Assembly (NCBI GenBank): GCA_024691065.1 | Contig: JAILOA010000263.1 | Span: forward strand, 1 to 6,367 | Reading direction: 5' to 3' | Length of the DNA: 6,367 bases | DNA from: Lachnospiraceae bacterium | Lineage (GTDB): Bacteria; Bacillota; Clostridia; Lachnospirales; Lachnospiraceae | Part shown: positions 1 to 5,592 of the stretch, in pieces | How the letters are laid out: each line of letters starts with the position of its first letter | How positions within the stretch are numbered: position 1 is the first letter of the stretch | Program-made: the position numbers and the translations under genes | The notes under the pieces: generated by a model | What the model was told of the DNA's origin: nothing | Seen by the model: the letters and a program-made list of their open reading frames with translations, nothing else | Database searches by the model: none

Positions 1-591
1 GTGGATGTTTCCTTTTATCAGGGCAGTATTGATTGGAAGCAGGTTAAGAAGGCGGGTGTTACATTTGCGATTTTAAGAATCGGATACAGGGGTTATTCGA
101 ATGGTACCCTTTGCAGGGATTCTAAGTTTGATGAGTATTACAAGGGTGCTAAGGCGGCCGGTATTAAGGTTGGTGCTTATATATTCTCGCAGGCAATTAA
201 CAGGAAGGAGGCCCGTGAGGAGGCTAATTTCTGCTTGAAGATTCTTAATGGCAGGAAGCTTGATTATCCGATTATGTATGATCCCGAGTCGATTCTTTAT
301 GCCAAGGCGAGGACCGATAATGTTACCGGCGAGCAGTTTACCAAGAATACCAAAACTTTTTGCAGGACGATTGACGAAGCAGGGTATGAATTTGGTGTTT
401 ATGCGAACTTAAAGTGGCAGGCATATAAGCTGGAAATGCATAAGATTAAGGATATTCCGATGTGGTATGCGGATTATGAGAAGAAACCTCAGACGCCTTA
501 TGCATTTACATATTGGCAATATAGTTCTCAGGCAAGTATTCCGGGGATTTCCGGTCGATGTGATATAAATATTGAGATGGTGCCGGCTTAA
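1..591 (+). CDS. GH25 family lysozyme (N-acetylmuramidase), 5'-truncated by the window edge
   Basis: This protein should hydrolyse the beta-1,4 bond between N-acetylmuramic acid and N-acetylglucosamine in peptidoglycan. The visible 196 residues cover nearly the whole GH25 barrel. They start at the first-strand motif DVSFYQG (catalytic-site Asp at residue 2), followed by IDWKQVKKAGVTFAILRIGYRG. The DxE catalytic pair lies in MYDPES (D94, E96). The domain closes with YWQYSS (171-176) and GRCDINI (D188), as in other GH25 enzymes. The GTG at position 1 is probably an internal valine of the usual G-(I/V)-DVS motif. The true start, with any signal peptide, membrane anchor or wall-binding repeats, therefore lies upstream and cannot be judged. 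Four cysteines (38, 78, 121, 187) are present. The gene ends cleanly with TAA and converges on the OLD-like gene. A prophage endolysin or a housekeeping autolysin are both possible. Confidence 0.9.
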   Translation: MDVSFYQGSIDWKQVKKAGVTFAILRIGYRGYSNGTLCRDSKFDEYYKGAKAAGIKVGAYIFSQAINRKEAREEANFCLKILNGRKLDYPIMYDPESILYAKARTDNVTGEQFTKNTKTFCRTIDEAGYEFGVYANLKWQAYKLEMHKIKDIPMWYADYEKKPQTPYAFTYWQYSSQASIPGISGRCDINIEMVPA

Positions 592-616
592 ATTGTACTT
601 TTTTAACTCATTAAAA

Positions 617-653
617 GGAATCCCTCATCTCAAAGGCGTAGATGGGAGAGATT
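617..653 (+). other. Hairpin resembling an IS200/IS605 (tnpB-type) right end, possible mobile-element scar
   Basis: An imperfect inverted repeat pairs AATCCCTCATCT (619-630) with AGATGGGAGAGATT (640-653) across a 9-base loop. From memory, the AAGGAATCCC...GGGAGAG layout resembles the subterminal hairpin found just after tnpB in IS200/IS605 elements, which also forms the 3' end of the omega RNA scaffold. No tnpA or tnpB coding sequence lies next to it, so at best it is an orphan end or relic. It sits 25 bases after the lysozyme stop codon, so a simple 3'-UTR hairpin is a fair alternative. There is no T-tract, so it is not an intrinsic terminator. Confidence 0.25.
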
Positions 654-720
654 TTAAGATAAGAAGTGCTCTTCGTTACCGGCAAGTAGGAAAGCCGCCT
701 AAAGAATATTATTTACTGTT

Positions 721-782
721 GTCAGGAAAAAAGACAGAAAAAAGACAGTAAAAAATCAGTAAATAAAACAGTAAAAAAACAG
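721..782. repeat. Degenerate tandem repeat of CAG plus A-tract, about 11-13 bp period
   Basis: Five consecutive units of the form (g)(a/t)CAG(t/g)AAAAAA run from 721 to 779, and a sixth CAG runs into the terminator stem. Unit lengths are 12, 11, 12, 13 and 11. A-tracts of 5 to 7 bases therefore recur roughly once per helical turn, the pattern of intrinsically curved DNA. TTTACTGTT at 712-720 is also complementary to AACAGTAAA at 767-775, so alternative pairing in RNA is possible. The repeat lies wholly in the spacer between two convergent genes and has no coding potential. Confidence 0.6.
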
Positions 783-815
783 TTGCTAATCAAAAGTGAT
801 CAGCAACTGTTTTTT
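774..815. terminator. Bidirectional intrinsic terminator between convergent genes
   Basis: The stem pairs CAGTTGCT (780-787) with AGCAACTG (802-809). It continues inward after one A/C mismatch with ATC (789-791) and GAT (798-800), closing a six-base loop. Six A's on the left (774-779) and six T's on the right (810-815) give a U-tract after the stem in either direction. It can end lysozyme-side transcripts running right and the OLD-like transcript running left, whose stop codon is 15 bases away. Stem length and U-tracts are seen directly; function is inferred. Confidence 0.88.
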
Positions 816-829
816 GTTGGGTGTTTTAT

Positions 830-2695
830 CTAATTTTCTTTTTTTCTGTTTTCAAAATATACGAATTTATCGATTGCATCGAATATATCTTTAAATGTAT
901 CGCGCGGTGCGACATCGATATATTTTTTAAGGATTTCCTGTTCGTTTTTGTGGCGGTATTTGCCATAGAAAATATCATACAGATTGTGGCCGCGGACATA
1001 TATTTTTATGAGTTCCATATTGTCTTTAATGTCCTGAGGCGAGCGAATCTGCATACCTCGGTTCTTTACCAGGCGCCTGAATGATGGGACTTTGTAGAGG
1101 TAATCCTTATATTTGTGATACATAGTTGTATAAAAATCCTCTTCGCGGTTGATTACTCCGATTTTAGCCATGACCTTAGGGTCGAGGAAATAATTCTCGA
1201 AGGAGTAATATTTGAGGATCAATACATTTTTAGGCTCTACTCTCGGAAGGTTTCCTTCATCCTGGCCTTCCCTTTGTTTGTAGTAGCTGCAAAGCTGTCT
1301 TACGAGATGCTTTGGATTCTTTCCGTCGCTGTCCCTGATCATCAGAAATTGATCCTTTAGATATAGCTTGTTAATGTATTTGAGATTGGCATATGTTTTA
1401 ATATTTGTACAACTGTTTACAGGGATAATCGATATACGCTTTAGATTGCCTGACTCATCGTAAATTTCCGAGTAATATTTTTCGAGAAGAAGTGGCAGGC
1501 GGTTAAAGTCCTGTTTGCCTTCAACAATGAATACGAAGCTTACATTCATAAGGTCATTAGCGGAGTAGCCGAGGTCATCTAAGATTCTGTCTATATTTAC
1601 ATCTTCTCTTGCTGTGGTGCAGAAGTCATCATCGAGGACAATTTCTTTAATCTGCTTGGAAGAGAAGTTGAAAATCAGATTCGGCGACTGTGTTGAGAAA
1701 ATGACCTGGTTCTTCTTTGAGAGCCTGTATAGAATCTCGCTCGCCTGTTTTTGAAGCTGCGGGTGAAGGTATATTTCAGGATCTTCCATAATGATTACGC
1801 AAGGAAGAGTATCCTCCTCGTCCGTATAGGCCTGCAATAGCGACAATGCGTAAATGCTTTTCGTGCCTTCACTCATTATTTTCAGTGGTCCGAAGGTCGC
1901 TTCGCGGTAGTTATTACGGATTTCCGTATGTACCTGGATAAGCTCATCCGTGTTAATCCCGATGGTATAACGGATGTCCTGATAAGGGTTGCCGTTATTG
2001 TGCAGATGCTCATTTACCTTATCGGCAAAGTCGGAAAGGTTTGTATTGAAAAGCTTGTATTGCATGAGTCTTGTAGCCTCGAAAAGAGTCAATTCTTCGG
2101 GGGTCTTTTTGTTAATGACACCGATGCAATTAAAGCAGAGGTTACATTTCTTTGTGCTGTCAAAGGTACAATAATCCTCTTTAAGAAGTTTAAATGATTC
2201 CTTATCGTAGAATGTAAACACATCATTTAATAAAAGATCTAAGTTTCTGCTTTGGTCAATATGGTAAATTTTTGGAAATATCTTCTTTAATTCGGGATTA
2301 TCCTTTTGGTAGCCGTCACCGAAACGGATTCGAAGCTCGGGATTTACATGTACCGTGTAGGTTATCGTATCATCCTGGTAGGAGGGAAGAGCATCCCTGA
2401 ATTCATTGAACCATTTATCGTATTCACGGGTTTTACTTATGATTGCCTTTTCATAATAATGATTCAGGTCGTCCTCCGTGATTTCGATTTTTACTGTAAT
2501 GTCAATGCTTCTGTTCTGGTCCAAAAATTCGTGCTTATTTATGCTACGGTTTCCGGTGGCAAGTAAGAGAGCATCGATAATTGAAGATTTACCGGTATTG
2601 TTCTTACCTACAAGGATCATGGAATTCTCGATATTTGTGACTTCAAGTGATTTAATTGATTTGTAATTCTCTATTTTAATATATGTAAATTTCAT
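830..2695 (-). CDS. OLD-family / PARIS-like ATPase-TOPRIM nuclease, probable anti-phage defence
   Basis: A 621-residue protein with an ABC-type ATPase domain followed by a TOPRIM nuclease domain. ATPase motifs in order: Walker A GKNNTGKS (30-37), signature-like MSEGTKS (274-280), and Walker B IIMEDPEIYLHP (about 301-312). The switch region is STQSP (334-338), where the family usually has STHSP. TOPRIM motifs are IVEGKQD (390-396, metal Glu 392) and RDSDG (454-458). Further on are SFENYFLDP (498-506) and GHNLYDIF (569-576), which recall the DUF4435/AriB TOPRIM of PARIS. Such proteins couple ATP turnover to DNA or RNA cleavage on phage infection. A C-x7-C-x2-C-x2-C cluster (176, 184, 187, 190) sits inside the ATPase domain. 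No UvrD-like helicase partner lies in the adjoining sequence, so Gabija is unlikely. A class 1 single-gene OLD or fused PARIS-like protein fits best. Met at 2695 was chosen as the start because GGAGGT lies six bases before it. The domain architecture is firm; the defence role is inferred. Confidence 0.88.
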   Translation of the reverse strand: MKFTYIKIENYKSIKSLEVTNIENSMILVGKNNTGKSSIIDALLLATGNRSINKHEFLDQNRSIDITVKIEITEDDLNHYYEKAIISKTREYDKWFNEFRDALPSYQDDTITYTVHVNPELRIRFGDGYQKDNPELKKIFPKIYHIDQSRNLDLLLNDVFTFYDKESFKLLKEDYCTFDSTKKCNLCFNCIGVINKKTPEELTLFEATRLMQYKLFNTNLSDFADKVNEHLHNNGNPYQDIRYTIGINTDELIQVHTEIRNNYREATFGPLKIMSEGTKSIYALSLLQAYTDEEDTLPCVIIMEDPEIYLHPQLQKQASEILYRLSKKNQVIFSTQSPNLIFNFSSKQIKEIVLDDDFCTTAREDVNIDRILDDLGYSANDLMNVSFVFIVEGKQDFNRLPLLLEKYYSEIYDESGNLKRISIIPVNSCTNIKTYANLKYINKLYLKDQFLMIRDSDGKNPKHLVRQLCSYYKQREGQDEGNLPRVEPKNVLILKYYSFENYFLDPKVMAKIGVINREEDFYTTMYHKYKDYLYKVPSFRRLVKNRGMQIRSPQDIKDNMELIKIYVRGHNLYDIFYGKYRHKNEQEILKKYIDVAPRDTFKDIFDAIDKFVYFENRKKEN

Positions 2696-2701
2696 GGACA
2701 T

Positions 2702-2707
2702 ACCTCC
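2702..2707 (-). promoter_or_regulatory. Ribosome binding site that fixes the OLD-like gene start
   Basis: Reading leftward, GGAGGT is followed directly by ATGTCCATG. The first ATG (2701-2699) has no spacing from the ribosome site. The second (2695-2693) has six bases, which is near ideal, so the protein most likely begins MKFTYIKIENYKS. Confidence 0.8.
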
Positions 2708-2760
2708 GTTCCTGATTTGTTGAACTTAGGATAAGTAAATGTAGCAATTAAAGGTCCGGT

Positions 2761-2790
2761 TAATGTTTGTAGAGATTAAAAAACATTATA
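2761..2790 (-). promoter_or_regulatory. Candidate -10 element of the OLD-like gene, overlapped by an 8-bp inverted repeat
   Basis: On the minus strand, positions 2790-2785 read TATAAT, a consensus -10 that would give a leader of about 80 bases. The sequence 17 bp upstream reads AATTTT, a poor -35, so the promoter may need an activator or be weak. A perfect inverted repeat, TAATGTTT (2761-2768) and AAACATTA (2781-2788), overlaps the -10 and the likely start site. This is a plausible place for a repressor. Elements are seen; function is inferred. Confidence 0.4.
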
Positions 2791-2868
2791 AAAAGGGGAT
2801 TTACGATAAAATTTCTTAATAAAAGATTAACACTTATGAGGCATTTTGTAAAGCGGACATTTGAAATT

Positions 2869-2923
2869 AGATTCACATAAGATTCGTATAAGATTCGCAT
2901 AGGATTCGCATAATATTCGCTTT
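2869..2923. repeat. Five 11-bp direct repeats (AGATTCGCATA type) in the divergent spacer
   Basis: The units are AGATTCACATA, AGATTCGTATA, AGATTCGCATA, GGATTCGCATA and a degenerate ATATTCGCTTT, end to end with no spacers. An inverted repeat, CATAATA (2909-2915) and TATTATG (2926-2932), overlaps the last unit. The array starts about 80 bp upstream of the OLD-like -10 and ends about 95 bp upstream of the ackA-side -35. It could serve as a binding array for either promoter. Near-helical spacing would place all sites on one face of the DNA. There are no spacers, so it is not a CRISPR array. Confidence 0.75.
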
Positions 2924-3015
2924 CGTATTATGAACGCAGGGGCATTTCATTCAAAGATATATTGATTAAATGAGACACTAAAATAAGAAAAATATGTGAA
3001 TTTTTATATTTTCTA

Positions 3016-3043
3016 TTGAAATTTGGTTCATATATGGTAAAAT
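3016..3043 (+). promoter_or_regulatory. Sigma-A type promoter for the ackA transcript
   Basis: A TTGAAA -35 (3016-3021) is followed after 16 bp by TAAAAT (3038-3043). The -10 is preceded by TGG (3035-3037), an extended -10. Transcription would start near 3050, giving a leader of about 180 bases before ackA. This is the best plus-strand promoter in the spacer. Confidence 0.65.
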
Positions 3044-3083
3044 CTAACTTTAAAAATCAAAGTGAGCCTTAAAAAGGATAATT

Positions 3084-3158
3084 ATGTTTAAAAGCATATC
3101 ATTTGGATTTTTAATCAGATATGCTTTACAGGTGATGCAGCCTATATTTCATAGGTGA
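3084..3158 (+). CDS. Possible 24-residue leader peptide upstream of ackA
   Basis: An ATG at 3084 opens a frame of 24 codons ending in TGA at 3156-3158. AAGGA (3074-3078) lies five bases before the ATG, and the predicted transcription start is about 25 bases further up, so translation is plausible. The peptide starts MFKSISFGFLIRY and ends QPIFHR; it is hydrophobic and basic. The strongest leader hairpin (3091-3127) lies inside it, so its translation could change leader folding before ackA. No homology is recognised. It could be a regulatory upstream frame, a small membrane peptide, or chance; a frame this short is weak evidence alone. Confidence 0.35.
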   Translation: MFKSISFGFLIRYALQVMQPIFHR

Positions 3159-3220
3159 ATTTACGTATTTATGTGTAGGAAAGAAAATACAAGGTATTCA
3201 TAACTATTTGTGAATGGTAA

Positions 3221-3227
3221 AGAGGAG
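3221..3227 (+). promoter_or_regulatory. Ribosome binding site that fixes the ackA start
   Basis: AGAGGAG precedes the ATG at 3231. An in-frame GTG at 3210 would add seven residues encoded by this same ribosome site and has no good site of its own. The canonical acetate kinase N-terminus, MKILVVNCGSSS, confirms 3231. Confidence 0.85.
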
Positions 3228-3230
3228 ATT

Positions 3231-4424
3231 ATGAAAATATTAGTAGTTAATTGTGGGAGTTCGTCCATTAAGTTTCAGCTTATAATGATGGAAAACAATG
3301 AGGTTCTTGCCTCAGGGCAGATAGAACGTATTGGAATTGACGGTATTCTCACTTATAAGGCGCATGGAAGAAAAGAGGTTATTGAGGTTGATGCCGGTAA
3401 CCATGAGATAGCATTACAGGATATCATAGATGCACTTTTAGAGCCTGAGAAGGGTGTAATTACCGATTTATCCGAAATTAATGCGGTAGGTCACAGAATT
3501 GTACATGGCGGAGAAAAATTCTCTCATTCGGTTCTTATTGATGATTCGGTGCTTCAGGGAATAAAGGATGTTTCAGACCTTGCACCGTTACATAATCCGG
3601 CAAACATTATAGGTATTAATGCATGTATGAGATTAATGCCTGAGGTTAAGCAGGTGGCTGTATTTGATACCGCTTTTCATCAAACTATGCCTCCAAGAGC
3701 ATATTTATATGCGGTTCCATACGATTATTATGAAAAATATCAGGTCAGACGTTATGGTTTCCATGGAACCTCACATAGTTATGTATCAAAGAGGGTGGCA
3801 GAGCTACAGGGACTCGATTATGAAAATTCCAAGATAATCGTATGTCATATCGGTAATGGTGCAAGTGTAAGCGCTGTCAGAAATGGGAAATCTGTCGATA
3901 CATCCATGGGTATGACTCCTCTTGAGGGACTGTGTATGGGAACCCGTTCCGGTGACTTAGATCCGGCGGTTCTTGAATATATATGCAAAAAAGAAGGTAA
4001 GAGCGTTAGCGAGATTACCGATATTTTAAATAAACAATCAGGTGTTCTTGGTATATCCAAGCTTTCAAGCGACTATAGAGACCTGCTTTTAGCTGAAAAG
4101 GAAGGTAATGTACTCGCAAAATATGCCATAGACATAATGATTTACAGGGTTAGAAAGTACGTCGGCGCCTATGTTATGGCACTTGGCGGAGTAGATGTCA
4201 TAGCACTTTGCGGAGGCGTTCCTGAAAATAATTCCGTACTGAGAGCTATGATGATTAAAGGCTTCAGGGCTTTGGGATGTAAGATAGACCATGCAGCAAA
4301 CAGCGAAACAGGCGTGGAGAAGAGAATTACATCAGACAGAAGCATAGTACCCGTATGGGTAGTACCAACGAATGAAGAGCTTATTATCGCAAAAGAAACT
4401 TTGGATATAATCAAGGATATGTAG
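3231..4424 (+). CDS. ackA: Acetate kinase
   Basis: A cytoplasmic kinase interconverting acetyl phosphate + ADP and acetate + ATP, the ATP-forming step of acetate fermentation. Its 397 residues match the family's usual length of about 400. Family motifs are present with residues at a constant offset from the characterised Methanosarcina enzyme: N7, S10 and S12 in VVNCGSSSIKF, R89 in GHRIVHGG, D146 in VFDTAFHQT, H178 in GFHGTSH, R239 in MGTRSGD, and E382 in PTNEELIIA. The nucleotide-binding loop, commonly AGIGENS, reads GGVPENNS here, so a proline (331) replaces a usual glycine. No phosphotransacetylase gene (pta), the common partner, lies next to it in this window. The next gene starts 22 bases after its stop, implying one transcript, probably from the promoter at 3016-3043. 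The altered loop hints at changed kinetics or substrate, but all catalytic residues are intact. Confidence 0.97.
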   Translation: MKILVVNCGSSSIKFQLIMMENNEVLASGQIERIGIDGILTYKAHGRKEVIEVDAGNHEIALQDIIDALLEPEKGVITDLSEINAVGHRIVHGGEKFSHSVLIDDSVLQGIKDVSDLAPLHNPANIIGINACMRLMPEVKQVAVFDTAFHQTMPPRAYLYAVPYDYYEKYQVRRYGFHGTSHSYVSKRVAELQGLDYENSKIIVCHIGNGASVSAVRNGKSVDTSMGMTPLEGLCMGTRSGDLDPAVLEYICKKEGKSVSEITDILNKQSGVLGISKLSSDYRDLLLAEKEGNVLAKYAIDIMIYRVRKYVGAYVMALGGVDVIALCGGVPENNSVLRAMMIKGFRALGCKIDHAANSETGVEKRITSDRSIVPVWVVPTNEELIIAKETLDIIKDM

Positions 4425-4446
4425 GTTTCAACCACAGGAGTGTATT

Positions 4447-5493
4447 ATGAAGATACCATCATTTTTGCCGGAGAATGGCACAATCGGCTATGTTGCCCCA
4501 TCCTTTGGATGCAACATTGAGCCATATAAAACCTGCTTCAATGAAGCAATGAGAAAATTTGAGGAATTAGGATATGTTAATTATCCGGGGCCGAATGTAT
4601 TTAAGGGAGAAGGAATCGGCATAAGTAATACCCCTGAAAAATGTGCCGAAGAATTAACAAACTTTTACAGCTCTGAGGATACCGATATCTTAATCGCCTG
4701 TGGCGGCGGAGAGCTTATGTGTGAAATCCTTCCGTTTGTGGATTTTGAAAAAATAAGTAACAGCGAGCCTAAGTGGTATATGGGTTATTCGGACAATACG
4801 AATTTTACATTGTTACTTAATACCATCTGTGATACAGCTTCCATATACGGACCGTGTGCGCCTTCATTCGGGCCTAATTGGCACAGGTCTCATAAGGAGG
4901 CTTTAAGTCTCTTAAAGGGTGAGCTTAAAGAGGTTTCAAATTATATTTCATGGGAAATGGTATCACTTAAAACAGAAGCAAATCCGCTTACAGCTTATAA
5001 TCTTACAGAGAAGAATTGTGTAAGATGTATGAAGATTTCGAATCCGGAGGATGAAGATGTCAATGCAGCGATGACCGGAAGACTTATCGGTGGTTGCCTT
5101 GACTGTCTGGTAACACTTTGCGGCACTAAGTTTGATAAGATAAAGGAATTTAATGAAAGATATAAGGAAGAAGGTATTATCTGGTTTTTGGAAAGCTGTG
5201 ATTTAAATATGATGGGAGTAAGAAGAGCTCTCTTTCAGCTTAAGAATGCCGGATGGTTTGAGAATACAAAGGGATTTATTATAGGGCGTCCGCTACATTT
5301 TGATGAGCCAATGTTCGGGCTTGACAGATTTAAGGCTTATATGGAGCCTTTGATGGAATTTAATGTGCCGGTTATAATGGATGCCGATATCGGGCACCTG
5401 CCACCTCAGATGCCAATAGTTTCGGGGGCACTCTCGGAAGTAAGATATGAGGCGGAAGAAAGAAAATTACATATTAAATACTTAGACTTGTAA
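4447..5493 (+). CDS. S66 family serine peptidase, MccF / LD-carboxypeptidase type
   Basis: A 348-residue cytoplasmic serine carboxypeptidase. Family members either trim the terminal D-Ala of muropeptide tetrapeptides during wall recycling (LdcA) or cleave microcin C-type peptide-nucleotides to give resistance (MccF). The N-terminal GTIGYVAPS strand and ACGGGE (about 84-89) are typical. The catalytic Ser is S115 in MGYSDNT, the Glu is E249 in WFLESCD, and the His is H317 in DADIGHLPP, so the triad is complete. GRLIGGCLDCL and GFIIGR also fit. At 348 residues it matches the longer MccF-like branch better than the roughly 300-residue LdcA. There is no signal peptide and it is cysteine-rich, both fitting the cytoplasm. 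AGGAG lies six bases before the ATG, and the gene follows ackA by 22 bases. Substrate cannot be settled from sequence alone. Confidence 0.92.
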   Translation: MKIPSFLPENGTIGYVAPSFGCNIEPYKTCFNEAMRKFEELGYVNYPGPNVFKGEGIGISNTPEKCAEELTNFYSSEDTDILIACGGGELMCEILPFVDFEKISNSEPKWYMGYSDNTNFTLLLNTICDTASIYGPCAPSFGPNWHRSHKEALSLLKGELKEVSNYISWEMVSLKTEANPLTAYNLTEKNCVRCMKISNPEDEDVNAAMTGRLIGGCLDCLVTLCGTKFDKIKEFNERYKEEGIIWFLESCDLNMMGVRRALFQLKNAGWFENTKGFIIGRPLHFDEPMFGLDRFKAYMEPLMEFNVPVIMDADIGHLPPQMPIVSGALSEVRYEAEERKLHIKYLDL

Positions 5494-5524
5494 TAATTAT
5501 TATAAATACATCTATGGTTACTTG

Positions 5525-5542
5525 AATACTGCCGACAGTATT
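5525..5542. promoter_or_regulatory. Perfect palindrome, candidate operator upstream of the RND gene
   Basis: AATACTG and CAGTATT flank a four-base CCGA centre, 50 bases before the RND start codon. It overlaps a weak -35-like TTGAAT (5522-5527), but no well-spaced -10 is clear: TAATAT at 5550 is 22 bp away. Bacterial efflux genes are often controlled by TetR or MarR dimers binding palindromes of this size. It could also be an RNA hairpin between the peptidase and RND genes; the T-rich stretch after it is interrupted, so it would be a weak terminator at best. Confidence 0.4.
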
Positions 5543-5592
5543 AGAAATTTAATATTTTGTTTTGGGAAACTTTTAGAAAAGAGGATTGAGAG

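Larger units (their letters stand above)
3050..3230 (+). other. Structured 5' leader of ackA
   Basis: Several hairpins are visible in the predicted leader. The strongest is a perfect 10-bp stem, AAAGCATATC (3091-3100) with GATATGCTTT (3118-3127). Smaller ones are CCTAT/ATAGG (3141-3155) and ATTCATA/TGTGAAT (3196-3215, with one G-U pair), which ends six bases before the ackA ribosome site. None is followed by a U-tract, so there is no clear intrinsic terminator or standard attenuator. I do not recognise a known riboswitch class. Confidence 0.4.

Noticed and set aside
821..2666. Several plus-strand open frames of about 60-90 codons opposite the OLD-like gene
   Set aside because: They lie wholly antisense to a gene with clear domain motifs, show no family resemblance and have no convincing ribosome sites.
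830..2695. GajA of a Gabija system
   Set aside because: No UvrD/PcrA-like helicase gene is adjacent on the same strand; the flanking genes are lysozyme and ackA.
2696..2701. First ATG as the OLD-like gene start
   Set aside because: It abuts GGAGGT with no spacing; the ATG six bases further in has proper spacing.
2869..2923. CRISPR array
   Set aside because: Units are only 11 bp and directly adjoining, with no spacers and no cas genes.
3091..3127. Intrinsic terminator before ackA
   Set aside because: The stem is perfect but no U-tract follows on either strand.
3210..3230. GTG start adding seven residues to AckA
   Set aside because: The extra codons overlap the ribosome site AGAGGAG, and the family N-terminus begins exactly at the ATG at 3231.
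3845..4435. Minus-strand open frames opposite ackA
   Set aside because: They are antisense shadows of a highly conserved coding sequence.
5491..5502. Palindrome TAATAATTATTA at the peptidase stop codon
   Set aside because: It is simple AT sequence likely to arise by chance; no function is supported.
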